Shown: positions 51,278 to 60,314 of the stretch, one piece after another
Layout: each line of letters begins with the position of its first letter
Numbering within the stretch: position 1 is the first letter of the stretch
Source of the DNA: Rhodococcus sp. NBC_00297
Lineage (GTDB): Bacteria > Actinomycetota > Actinomycetes > Mycobacteriales > Mycobacteriaceae
Length of the DNA: 64,000 nt
Reading direction: 5' to 3'
Assembly: GCF_036173065.1 (NCBI RefSeq)
Contig: NZ_CP108041.1
Span: forward strand, 806,001-870,000
Made by a program: the position numbers and the translations under genes
The notes under the pieces: generated by a model
What the model was told of the DNA's origin: nothing
Databases searched by the model: none
Seen by the model: only the letters and a program-made list of their open reading frames with translations

Positions 51278-52620
51278 GCGGCGATGTCCACACCCATGGC
51301 GGTGCTCGGCGGTTCGTCGTACAACCACTCGCGCGCGATCCGCCCCCAGTTCGCGGTGGCACGAAGTTGCCCGAGGATGCCGAACGTCAGGAAGTCCGCG
51401 CGACGGGAGAAGACGTGCTCGGGCGGCAACCACTGCTTGGTCATGGTGCCGAAACTGCCCGATCGCGGGTCGACGGCGAGGACGAAACACGCCCCCGCCA
51501 TCTCTGGCGTCACGGTGACCGACCCGTCGTTCAGACTGAGTTCCGCTGCTGCGCAGACGTAGTCGAGACAATCGCTCGCCGTCACGGCGGCGCCGGGGTC
51601 GAGAATCCCCCGCGCGGACATGGCGATGAGCAGATCGTCTCCGCGCCCCTCGATCGCCGCTCGCAGGCACTCTCTCTCGAAACGGACGTCCGCCGGACTC
51701 ATCCGCAGGTACAGACCGAAGTCGACGAAGGTGACGCGCCCGTCCCGAGCCAGCAGGACATTGCCCGGATGGGGGTCACCGCAGAACTCGCCGAGCGTGT
51801 GCAGAGACCCGATGTAGAAGCGGAACACCGTCTCACCCACCCGGTCTCGCACCTCCGCCGACATCGCACGGATCTCGTCGAACGGCACCGCGTCGACGAA
51901 CTCGGTCGTCAGGACCGCCGCGCCGCACCGCTCCGGCACGGTGTCCGGGATGAAGAAGTGCGGGTGCTCCCGATACAGTGCCGCGACGCGGCGCTGCGTC
52001 CGCTCCTCCGCCGGGTAGTCGAGTTCCGCCTCGAGGTTTCGGCGCAACTCGTCGACGACGGCACGGGAGGACAGCATCGGGATCGACGCCGGCAACAGCT
52101 TGACGTAGAACGACAGATTCTTCAGGTCGGCCCGCACCGCGTCGTCGATACCGGGGTACTTCACCTTGACGGCCACCTCCCGGCCGTCGTGCAAGCGGGC
52201 ACGATGCACCTGACCGATCGACGCGGCGGCGAACGGGCTCTCGTCGAACTCGGCGTAGAGCGACTCGATCGACTCGCCCAGATCCGCCTCGATCACAGTG
52301 CGCACGTCGTCGAACGAGACGGTGGGCGCGCGGCTCTGCAACTCGGCGAGCTTGCGGTGGAACTCGTCGCGGTGCTCGTCGGGGACGAACGACAGGTCCA
52401 GCATCGACAGCATCTGGCCCAGCTTCATCGCCGCTCCGCGGAGACCGCCCAGGACGGTCACCAGCCGCTCGGCCGAGCGGACCGCCTCCTTCGCCGTGAG
52501 GGCGGCACGCAGTTCCTCGGTGCGACCCGCCATGCGTACTCGCATGGTGGCGTTGCGCGCCGTGCGACCCGCGACGAGGCGACCCACCTCGGCGCCCCGG
52601 GCCACCCTGGACGTCGGCAT
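51256..52620 (-). CDS. ABC1/UbiB-family atypical kinase
   Basis: A 454-residue UbiB/ADCK-type protein. It has the family KxGQ motif GAAMKLGQMLSMLD, the Ala-rich loop FAAASIGQVHRARL in place of a Gly-rich loop, the Lys of EVAVKVKYPG, and the HPGN and DFG-type residues in FCGDPHPGNVLL and VTFVDFGLY. These proteins support lipid or quinone metabolism by an ATPase-like mechanism. ATG 52620 is used; a GTG four codons earlier (52632) is possible. It is divergent from the CAR gene. Confidence 0.88.
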   Translation of the reverse strand: MPTSRVARGAEVGRLVAGRTARNATMRVRMAGRTEELRAALTAKEAVRSAERLVTVLGGLRGAAMKLGQMLSMLDLSFVPDEHRDEFHRKLAELQSRAPTVSFDDVRTVIEADLGESIESLYAEFDESPFAAASIGQVHRARLHDGREVAVKVKYPGIDDAVRADLKNLSFYVKLLPASIPMLSSRAVVDELRRNLEAELDYPAEERTQRRVAALYREHPHFFIPDTVPERCGAAVLTTEFVDAVPFDEIRAMSAEVRDRVGETVFRFYIGSLHTLGEFCGDPHPGNVLLARDGRVTFVDFGLYLRMSPADVRFERECLRAAIEGRGDDLLIAMSARGILDPGAAVTASDCLDYVCAAAELSLNDGSVTVTPEMAGACFVLAVDPRSGSFGTMTKQWLPPEHVFSRRADFLTFGILGQLRATANWGRIAREWLYDEPPSTAMGVDIAAWQPPPA

Positions 52621-52759
52621 CTTCTCCGGCACTTCCCCAGTATCCCGCACCGCGCCTGCGCTCGATCGATCGCGGCACCGCGGACCCGGAAGTTTCTGGC
52701 GCACCGGACATCTCGGGCACGCTATGTCGCACATCACGTTTCCGGAGGTCCGCGAGGGC

Positions 52760-52778
52760 TTACTCTTACTTCGAGTAA
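52760..52778. promoter_or_regulatory. Inverted repeat upstream of the carboxylic acid reductase gene
   Basis: TTACTC (52760-52765) and GAGTAA (52773-52778) flank seven bases, about 55 bases before the CAR start, in an AT-rich patch (TTACTTCGAGTAACGATAT). It is a candidate operator for the nearby TetR. Confidence 0.45.
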
Positions 52779-52832
52779 CGATATAACGCGCGACGGGGAC
52801 CGCGCGACGTCGATCAGAGGGGGAAACACAGC

Positions 52833-55800
52833 ATGACCAGCACCATCACATCAGGAGACACACGGACCGACGCTGTCGCCGCCCGCGCGGCACACCTGTT
52901 CGACACCGACGCCGAGGTGCGCGCCGCGGCCGCCGATCCCGCGGTGTCGGCACAGGTGGCGGACCTGACGCCCGATCTGCACGCCATGGTCGAGGTGGTC
53001 ATGGACCGCTACGCAGACCGGCCCGCGCTGGGTCGCCGGGCGTACGACGTCGAGCCCGCGGACGACGGTCGCCGGGTGCGTCGGCTCCAGCAGCGCATGG
53101 ACACCATCACCTATGGATCGCTGTGGTCCGATGCCCTCGATCTCGCGACCGCACTCGGCGACGTCGCCACTCCGGACACCTTCGTCGCGACCCTGGGATT
53201 CGCCGGTGCCGACTACGTCGTCGCCGAACTGGCGACGGTCCGGACCGGTGCCGTTGCCGTTCCCCTCCAGTCCGGCGCCGCTCCCGGACGCCTCGCCGAC
53301 ATCGCCGCCGAGGTCGAGCCTGTCGCACTCGTCGTCGACAACGAACAGTTGTCCACCGCCACGGCTGTGGCCGCCGCGTGCCCGAGCATCCGCCGCATCG
53401 TCGTCCTCGACCACGACGACCGTGTGAACGACGACGAGGACCGTCTCGCCGAGGCTCGACGATCCGCACCGGGCACGGTGCTCGCGATCGAGACACTGCG
53501 GGAGGCGATCGCACGCGGTCGCACTCTCCCCCGGCTCGCCGGCCCCGAGGCCGTCGATCCCGACCGGATCGCCACGTTGATCTACACCTCCGGCAGTACC
53601 GGGACCCCGAAGGGCGCCATCCACACCCAGCGCATCGTCTCGCGCCTGTGGTCGACGTCCCACTGGTACGACCAGAGCGCGGAGTCCGACGAGGCCGGGC
53701 GACCCGGTGCGATCACGCTGGACTACCTGCCCATGAGCCATCTCGCCGGGCGCGCGGTGGTGTTCACGACCCTGGCAGCCGGCGGCATCGTGTACTTCGC
53801 GAGTTCGAGCGATCTGTCCACGCTTCTCGACGACTACGCACTCGCCCGGCCGACCGTGGCCATGCTGGTTCCCCGCGTGTGCGATCTACTGCGTCAGACA
53901 GCCCTCGGACGCATCGAGACCCGGGCGCACCGCACCGGCGAGAGCGCGGACGCCGTCCGCGCCGAGGTCCTCGAGGACATGCGATCCACCACTCTCGGTG
54001 GCCGCATCCTCTCCGCAGTGGTGGGTACCGCGCCGACCTCCCCCGAGGTCATCGACTTCGTCTCCGAACTCCTGGACACGACGGTGCAGAACAATTACGG
54101 CTCCACCGAGGCCGGCATGGTGTTGTTCGACGGCGTCGTCCAGCGGCCGCCGGTGCTCGAGTACCGCCTCGACGACGTTCCGGAGCTCGGGTACGCGGTG
54201 ACCGACCGCCCCTACCCGCGCGGTGAGCTTCTCCTCAAGACCGATTCCCTCGTGCCCGGCTACTACAAGCGGCCGGACGTGACGGCCGAGATGTTCAGTG
54301 CGGACGGCTTCTACCGCACCGGGGACGTGGTCGCGGAGACGGAGCCGGACCATCTCGTGTACGTCGATCGCCGCAAGAACGTGCTGAAACTGGCGCAGGG
54401 CGAGTTCGTCGCCCTCTCGCGCCTGGAGTCGATCTACGCGTCCGCCGACGCCGTCGACCAGATCCATCTGCACGGCAGCGGCGAGCGGTCCTACCTCCTC
54501 GCCGTGGTCGTGCCCGCCGACGGAGCCGACACCGCCACCGTGCTCGACTCCCTGCAGGCCCTCGCGCGCGAGGAGCAGCTCGAGTCCTACGAGGTTCCGC
54601 GCGACATCGTCCTGGCCGCGGAGCCCTTCACGCAGGAGAACGGTCTGCTCTCGGGAGCGAACAAGCAGCTGCGTCCCGCTCTGACGGCGCGCTACGGCGA
54701 GGCGCTCGAGGACAGGTACCGCGAGATCGACGAGGGCCAGACGGCGAAGATGAGCGAACTACGCCGCCGCGGCGCCGACGCACCCGTCCTGGAGACCGTC
54801 GGCGAGGCCGCCGCGGCGTTGCTGGGATGCGCCGGCACGGAGGTCTCACCCGATGCGCACTTCACCGACCTCGGCGGTGACTCGTTGTCCGCGTTGACGT
54901 TCGCCACCCTGCTGCAGGACATCTTCGAGGTGGACGTCCCCGTCACGGTCGTCATCGCGCCGTCGTCCGACCTCGCGGCGATCGCGACCCACATCGAGCG
55001 GCGACGCGGCGACGCGGATGCCACGGGAGCCGCGACCTTCGCCTCGGTGCACGGAGCGCACGCGACGCAGGCCCGTGCCGATCAGCTGACGCTGAGCGCC
55101 GTCCTCGGCGACGAGTTCCTCTCGTCCGCGGCTGACGTGGGACCGGTGCGCACCGACACCCGGACCGTGTTGCTCACGGGCGCCAACGGATACCTCGGGC
55201 GCTTCCTGTGCCTGGAGTGGCTCGAACGCCAGGCCGCGGTCGGCGGCACCGTCGTGTGCCTCGTGCGCGGACGCACCGCGGCGGACGCTCGTGCCCGTCT
55301 CGACACCGCGTTCGACACCGGCGACCCGGCCCTGTGGTCGCGGTGGACGACGCTGGCCGACACCGCGCTCGAGGTCGTCGTCGGCGACGTGGGCGAGGCG
55401 AACCTGGGCGTGAGCGACGAGGAGTACGCGTCGCTGGCCGAGCGGGTCGACCGCATCGTGCATCCCGCGGCGCTCGTCAATCACGCGCTGCCGTACGAGC
55501 AGTTGTTCGGCCCCAACGTGATCGGCACCGCCGAGATCGCCCGGCTCGCCCTGACGCATCACCTCAAGCCGGTGACCTACCTGTCCACCGTGGCCGTCGC
55601 GGCGGAAGTCGAGGCCTTCTCCGAGGACGGCGACATCCGCGAGATCAGTCCGGTCCGCGCCCTCGACGAGTCGTACGCCAACGGATACGGCACCTCCAAG
55701 TGGGCGGGTGAAGTGGTGCTGCGCAACGCCTCCGACGCCTTCGGACTCCCCGTGACCGTCTTCCGTTCGGACATGATCCTGGCGCACCCCCGGTGGACCG

Positions 55801-56384
55801 GTCAGCTCAACGTCCCGGACATCTTCACCCGCACGGTGCTGTCGCTGATCGCCACCGGAATCGCCCCGGAGACGTTCTACCGGCAGGACACGGGCGCACC
55901 CGTCGACGATGCAGGGCGGCCGCGCGCACACTACGACGGACTCCCCGCCGATTTCACCGCAGCGGCGATCACCGAGCTCGGTGGCAGCGCGACGTCGGGA
56001 CACCGGACTTTCGACGTGCTCAATCCGCACGACGACGGCATCTCTCTCGACACCGTCGTCGACTGGATCATCCAGTCCGGCAGAACGATTCGGCGCATCG
56101 CCGACTACGACACGTGGTTCGCCGAGTTCTCCGACGCGCTCGAGTCCCTGCCGTCGGCGCAGCGGTCCGCCTCGGTGCTACCGCTGCGGCACGCCTACGC
56201 GCGGCCGGACCTGCCGACCGCCGGGTCACCCCTGCCGGCCGAGGTGTTCCGTGCCGCGGTCCGCGACACGTCGACACCGGGGTCGGCACTGGCGGACATC
56301 GACGACATCCCGCACCTGTCGCGCGATCTCGTCGCGAAGTACGTGCGTGATCTCGAGGCGCTGGGGTTGATCCCGACGCTCTGA
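52833..56384 (+). CDS. car: Carboxylic acid reductase
   Basis: An 1183-residue ATP- and NADPH-dependent enzyme reducing carboxylic acids to aldehydes. Domains in order: an adenylation domain (LIYTSGSTGTPKGAIHT at about 249; YGSTEAG; YRTGDVV; RRKNVLKLAQGEFV), a carrier domain (FTDLGGDSLSALTFA, Ser about 686 for phosphopantetheine), and a thioester reductase (LLTGANGYLGRF at about 781; YGTSK with Tyr about 952). Length and order match Nocardia CAR. GAGGGGGAAA precedes the ATG. The phosphopantetheinyl transferase it needs is not in the window. Confidence 0.96.
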   Translation: MTSTITSGDTRTDAVAARAAHLFDTDAEVRAAAADPAVSAQVADLTPDLHAMVEVVMDRYADRPALGRRAYDVEPADDGRRVRRLQQRMDTITYGSLWSDALDLATALGDVATPDTFVATLGFAGADYVVAELATVRTGAVAVPLQSGAAPGRLADIAAEVEPVALVVDNEQLSTATAVAAACPSIRRIVVLDHDDRVNDDEDRLAEARRSAPGTVLAIETLREAIARGRTLPRLAGPEAVDPDRIATLIYTSGSTGTPKGAIHTQRIVSRLWSTSHWYDQSAESDEAGRPGAITLDYLPMSHLAGRAVVFTTLAAGGIVYFASSSDLSTLLDDYALARPTVAMLVPRVCDLLRQTALGRIETRAHRTGESADAVRAEVLEDMRSTTLGGRILSAVVGTAPTSPEVIDFVSELLDTTVQNNYGSTEAGMVLFDGVVQRPPVLEYRLDDVPELGYAVTDRPYPRGELLLKTDSLVPGYYKRPDVTAEMFSADGFYRTGDVVAETEPDHLVYVDRRKNVLKLAQGEFVALSRLESIYASADAVDQIHLHGSGERSYLLAVVVPADGADTATVLDSLQALAREEQLESYEVPRDIVLAAEPFTQENGLLSGANKQLRPALTARYGEALEDRYREIDEGQTAKMSELRRRGADAPVLETVGEAAAALLGCAGTEVSPDAHFTDLGGDSLSALTFATLLQDIFEVDVPVTVVIAPSSDLAAIATHIERRRGDADATGAATFASVHGAHATQARADQLTLSAVLGDEFLSSAADVGPVRTDTRTVLLTGANGYLGRFLCLEWLERQAAVGGTVVCLVRGRTAADARARLDTAFDTGDPALWSRWTTLADTALEVVVGDVGEANLGVSDEEYASLAERVDRIVHPAALVNHALPYEQLFGPNVIGTAEIARLALTHHLKPVTYLSTVAVAAEVEAFSEDGDIREISPVRALDESYANGYGTSKWAGEVVLRNASDAFGLPVTVFRSDMILAHPRWTGQLNVPDIFTRTVLSLIATGIAPETFYRQDTGAPVDDAGRPRAHYDGLPADFTAAAITELGGSATSGHRTFDVLNPHDDGISLDTVVDWIIQSGRTIRRIADYDTWFAEFSDALESLPSAQRSASVLPLRHAYARPDLPTAGSPLPAEVFRAAVRDTSTPGSALADIDDIPHLSRDLVAKYVRDLEALGLIPTL

Positions 56385-56391
56385 CAGCCGA

Positions 56392-57747
56392 TCAGCGTCC
56401 GGTGCGTGACCGAACGAGCCGGACGGCGGGATCGAGGATCCGATGGCGTGCGAGCGCGAACACCGTCCCCACGGGGGAGCTCGCACCGCCACCGGATCCT
56501 CGCCGCGCCGCGGTGAAAGCGTCGATCCCGTTGCGCTGCAACGACGACAGCATCGTCTTCGCCACGGGCCGAGCCGGATCCGGATCCTTGCCGGCTCCCA
56601 TCAGATGCAACTGATCGGTGTGCCACTGCAGATCGAGCAGTCCCCCCAGCGACCGGACCGAGCGGTGGGTCGCGAAGCGGGCCGGCACCGGAACGGAGAT
56701 GGACGGGCTGGGCAGTACGCTGACGGTGCCGTCGAGAACGTCCCGTGCCGCTCCGGGCAGGACGGCGGTCGGGCGGCCGAGTCCCACCATCTGACACGCA
56801 CCGGACCGCACCGCGTCCGACATTCCGTCGCGCGTGCGGAACCCACCGGTCACGGCGAGCGGGATGTGGGGAGCGAGGTCGCGCACCGTGACGGCGTAGT
56901 CGAGGAAGTACGCCTCGCGCGACGCCGTACTGGCCGACACCGCGGTGCCCATCATCGCGGGCGACTCGTAGCTGCCGCCGCTGATCTCGAGGAGATCGAC
57001 CGGCAGATCACCGATCATCGAGACCACCTCACGGGACTCGTCCTCGCTGAAACCGCCGCGCTGGAAGTCGGCCGAGTTGAGTTTGATGCCGACGGCGAAG
57101 CCCGGGGAGACGGCGGCCCGTACTCGTCGCACCACCTCGAGCAGGAAACGCGCGCGGCCCTCGATGTCGCCGCCCCACTCGTCGGTCCGCAGGTTCGTCA
57201 GGGGCGAGAGGAACTGGCTGACGAGATAACCGTGGGCGGCGTGGATCTGCACTCCGTCGAACCCCGCCTCCTCGGCCACCGCGGCCGTCGTCGCGAACCG
57301 CGACAGGATGTCCTCGATCTCCGCGCCGCTGGCCGCGCGGGGCGCCGGGATCCCGGGGATGTCCAGGCCCACCGCGGACGGCGCCAGGGTGCCGCCGACC
57401 GTCGTCACCGGGTTGCCCTGACGGCCGGGGTGGTTGATCTGCATCCAGATCGGACTGCCACCGTCCTGCGCCGTCTTCGCCCAGCGGGAGAGGGCGTCCA
57501 GGTCGCGTCCGTCCGCGACCGCGACGTTGCCGGGCTCGCCCAGATGCCGGTGGTCGACCATGACGTTCCCGGTGACGAGGAGCCCGTAGCCACCATCGCC
57601 CCAGCGGCGGTAGAGACGCGACAGTCTCTCGTCCGGGGCGTTGTCACGGGTACCCAGCGCTTCGCTGAGCGCGGACTTCATGATCCGGTTCGGCAGGACC
57701 TGTCCGTTGGGCAACGTCAGCGGTGCGGACAGCGACACGTCAGGCAT
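56392..57747 (-). CDS. Old yellow enzyme-type NADH:flavin oxidoreductase
   Basis: A 451-residue FMN protein of the OYE family that reduces activated C=C bonds. LPNRIMKSALSEALG and WMQINHPGRQGNP start the barrel; FDGVQIHAAHGYLVSQFLSPLTNLRTDEWGG contains the paired His region; VTGGFRTRDGM and MVGLGRPTAVLP bind phosphate. It lacks the extra C-terminal FAD/Fe-S domains of 2,4-dienoyl-CoA reductase. It is divergent from a BVMO and convergent with the CAR gene (seven-base gap). Confidence 0.88.
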   Translation of the reverse strand: MPDVSLSAPLTLPNGQVLPNRIMKSALSEALGTRDNAPDERLSRLYRRWGDGGYGLLVTGNVMVDHRHLGEPGNVAVADGRDLDALSRWAKTAQDGGSPIWMQINHPGRQGNPVTTVGGTLAPSAVGLDIPGIPAPRAASGAEIEDILSRFATTAAVAEEAGFDGVQIHAAHGYLVSQFLSPLTNLRTDEWGGDIEGRARFLLEVVRRVRAAVSPGFAVGIKLNSADFQRGGFSEDESREVVSMIGDLPVDLLEISGGSYESPAMMGTAVSASTASREAYFLDYAVTVRDLAPHIPLAVTGGFRTRDGMSDAVRSGACQMVGLGRPTAVLPGAARDVLDGTVSVLPSPSISVPVPARFATHRSVRSLGGLLDLQWHTDQLHLMGAGKDPDPARPVAKTMLSSLQRNGIDAFTAARRGSGGGASSPVGTVFALARHRILDPAVRLVRSRTGR

Positions 57748-57794
57748 GGAACCCCTCGTCGGGTGAATGGGTGGGTGGATCCGTTCCCCGGAGT

Positions 57795-57828
57795 ACACCA
57801 GATGTGGTGTGATGATAGCTGTCATCAC
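57795..57828. promoter_or_regulatory. Two overlapping-region palindromes between OYE and BVMO
   Basis: ACACCA-GATG-TGGTGT (57795-57810) is perfect, and immediately after it GTGATGATAGCTGTCATCAC (57809-57828) is a palindrome with one mismatched pair. They lie in the shared divergent promoter, 45-80 bases from both starts, and are strong operator candidates. Confidence 0.65.
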
Positions 57829-57873
57829 TTGCCGCGGTGTCCGTGAACGGGCGCCCCACCACTCGGGAGCGCG

Positions 57874-59358
57874 ATGCGCAGCGTCACGGTCGTCATCATC
57901 GGCAGCGGGTTCGGTGGGCAGTGCGCCGCCATCGAACTGCTGCGTCGCGGCATCGACGACATCGTCGTCCTGGAACGACGCGAGTTCGCCGGCGGAACCT
58001 GGCGGCAGAACTCCTACCCCGGAGCGGCCGTCGACGTGCAGAGCCCGCTCTACTCGATCGCGTCCGAGCCGTACGACTGGTCGCAGATGTTCGCGGTGCA
58101 GAGCGAGCTCGAGGACTACACCCGCCACGTCGTGGACAAGCACGGTCTCGACGATCTCACCGTGCTCGGCGCCGAGGTGCAGCGCATCGAGTGGGTCGAC
58201 GACTCCTGGCACGTCACGACCACAGCGGGTGACTATCGTGCGCAGTTCGTGGTCAACGCGACCGGGCCGCTCAGCACCCCTGTCGTTCCGCCCTTCCCGG
58301 GTCGCGAGAGTTTCGCGGGCGCCCAGTTCCACACCAACGCGTGGGACCACGACGTCCCCCTCGCCGGCGCGCGTGTCGCCATCGTCGGCAGTGGTGCGAG
58401 CGCGGCGCAGATCATCCCGGCCGTTCAGCCCGAGGTGGGCGAGCTCCACGTCTTCCAGCGGTCCCCGCACTGGGTGATGCCCCGACCCGATCGGAAGTTT
58501 CGACCCTGGGAACGCCGTGCCCTGCGGGTGGGCTTCGTGCGTCGAGCACTGCGCGCGGCCATCTACTGGAAGCTCGAGGCCCGGATCATCGGCTTCAAGT
58601 ACTCGAAGGTCGGCCTCTGGCTGTTCGCCGAGCGTCACGCACGGAACCTGCTCCGCGACCAGGTGGCGGACCCCGATCTCCGGGCCAGGCTGACACCGGA
58701 CTACACGATCGGGTGCAAGCGGATCATCCTGTCCAACACGCTGTATCCCGCCATCAGCTCGGCGAACACGACGCTCCACGACCGTGACGACGGCATCGCC
58801 GAAGTCACCCCCACCGGCATCACCACCGCGACGGGGCGCGAGATCCCCCTCGACGTGATCGTGTGGTCCACCGGATACGACGCCACCGACGGCGTCATCT
58901 CCTACCCGGTCATCGGCCGGAACGGCACCGCGCTCCGCGACGTGTGGTCCGACTACCCGAGGGCCTATCTGGGCACGACCGTCCCCGACTTCCCGAACCT
59001 GTTCATCGTCACCGGACCGAACACCGGGATCGGCCACACGAGCGCCATCTTCGTCATCGAGGCCCAGATGCGGTACATCATGTCGGCCATCGAGCACGCT
59101 CGGCGGACGTCGTCGCGCACGGTGGAGGTCACCCGCGCCGCCGAGGAGCGCTACACCGCGATGATCCACGACGAGATGACACGCACGGTGTGGCAGAACG
59201 GTGGCTGCACGAGCTGGTACAAGTCCGCGTCCGGACGCGTGATCGCCATGTTCCCCGGCTTCAGCTTCACCTACCGCAGACTGGCCGGCTCGTTCCGGGA
59301 CGACGACCACGTCCTGCGGCCCGCGTCGACCGACACCGAGGCAGTGGCAGCGTCATGA
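57874..59358 (+). CDS. Baeyer-Villiger-type flavin monooxygenase
   Basis: A 494-residue FAD/NADPH monooxygenase. N-terminal VVIIGSGFGGQCAAIEL binds FAD; GGTWRQNSYPGAAVDVQSPLYSI is typical; the BVMO fingerprint appears as FAGAQFHTNAWD; VAIVGSGASAAQI binds NADPH; and WSTGYDATDG follows. It converts ketones to esters or lactones. Its stop overlaps the SDR start (ATGA), and it is divergent from OYE, so the three may act in one ketone, terpene or steroid degradation route (inference). Confidence 0.92.
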   Translation: MRSVTVVIIGSGFGGQCAAIELLRRGIDDIVVLERREFAGGTWRQNSYPGAAVDVQSPLYSIASEPYDWSQMFAVQSELEDYTRHVVDKHGLDDLTVLGAEVQRIEWVDDSWHVTTTAGDYRAQFVVNATGPLSTPVVPPFPGRESFAGAQFHTNAWDHDVPLAGARVAIVGSGASAAQIIPAVQPEVGELHVFQRSPHWVMPRPDRKFRPWERRALRVGFVRRALRAAIYWKLEARIIGFKYSKVGLWLFAERHARNLLRDQVADPDLRARLTPDYTIGCKRIILSNTLYPAISSANTTLHDRDDGIAEVTPTGITTATGREIPLDVIVWSTGYDATDGVISYPVIGRNGTALRDVWSDYPRAYLGTTVPDFPNLFIVTGPNTGIGHTSAIFVIEAQMRYIMSAIEHARRTSSRTVEVTRAAEERYTAMIHDEMTRTVWQNGGCTSWYKSASGRVIAMFPGFSFTYRRLAGSFRDDDHVLRPASTDTEAVAAS

Positions 59359-60233
59359 CCTCCGGCACCACGGGCATGTTCCGGAGATCCCCGCGGCTCC
59401 GCCTCGACGGGCGCGTGGCCGTCGTGACGGGGGCCGGCGGCGGCATCGGATCCGCCGTCGCACGCGAACTCGTCTCCCGCGGCGCCGCGGTCGCGCTGCT
59501 CGACGTCGCTCCGTCCGTCGACGACGTCGCTCGTGCCCTGGGCGACCGGGCGATCGCCCTCCGCGTGGACGTGACGTCTCCCGACGAACTCAGTGCGGCC
59601 GTCGCCACCGTCCACGACCGGTTCGGCGGGATCGACGTGGTGCACGCCAACGCGGGCATCTCGAGCGGCGACACCGCGTACACCGTGGCGACCGTTCCCG
59701 ACGGGGTCTTCGAGCGTGTCGTCTCGGTCAACCTGAACGGCGTGTGGAACACGATCCGGGCGACACTGCCGGACATCGTCGCCGCCCGCGGCCACGTGCT
59801 GATCACGTCGTCGACCTACGCCTATCTCAACGGCCTGGCGAACGCTCCGTACGCCGCGACCAAGGCCGCGGTGGAGCAGATCGGTCGCGCCCTGCGTGCC
59901 GAGCTCGCTCACACGGGCGCGACCACGGGAGTCCTGTACCCGGGGTGGGTCGCGACCCCCATCGCGGACGTGGCCTTCGGCGCCGACGACATCGCGACCG
60001 CTCTGGTGGCGCGAGCCTTCCCCGCACCCCTTCTCACGCCCATCTCCCCCGAGGCTCTCGCGGCGGGAGCGGTGAACGGTATCGAGCGACGAGCAGCACG
60101 GATCCAGCTTCCGGGACGGTGGCGGGCCTATTCGGCGATGCGCGGGATAGCGAACCCGCTGTCCGATCTCGTGCTGGAGAAGGACCGGACGATCCGGACG
60201 CTCGTCGCGCGGCTCGAACGTCGAGAGCACTGA
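59355..60233 (+). CDS. Short-chain dehydrogenase
   Basis: A 292-residue classical SDR: VAVVTGAGGGIGSAVA, VHANAGIS, a LITSSTYAY serine region and YAATKAAVEQIG (Y-x3-K). It starts at ATG 59355 overlapping the BVMO stop. An alcohol dehydrogenase supplying the ketone for the BVMO is the simplest reading, but the substrate is not known. Confidence 0.88.
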   Translation: MTSGTTGMFRRSPRLRLDGRVAVVTGAGGGIGSAVARELVSRGAAVALLDVAPSVDDVARALGDRAIALRVDVTSPDELSAAVATVHDRFGGIDVVHANAGISSGDTAYTVATVPDGVFERVVSVNLNGVWNTIRATLPDIVAARGHVLITSSTYAYLNGLANAPYAATKAAVEQIGRALRAELAHTGATTGVLYPGWVATPIADVAFGADDIATALVARAFPAPLLTPISPEALAAGAVNGIERRAARIQLPGRWRAYSAMRGIANPLSDLVLEKDRTIRTLVARLERREH

Positions 60234-60314
60234 TTCGGCTATTTCCCCGTTTGTGACCCCCACACTGGTCATCAGCACCACCAGTGTCCGTTGTCACGGG
60301 TATCGTTCCGACGC

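Noticed and set aside
57748-59310. A very long leftward open frame continuing upstream of the OYE start, opposite the BVMO
   Set aside because: It is the antisense shadow of the BVMO; high GC keeps it free of stops. The OYE domain starts at 57747 and nothing upstream resembles a protein family.
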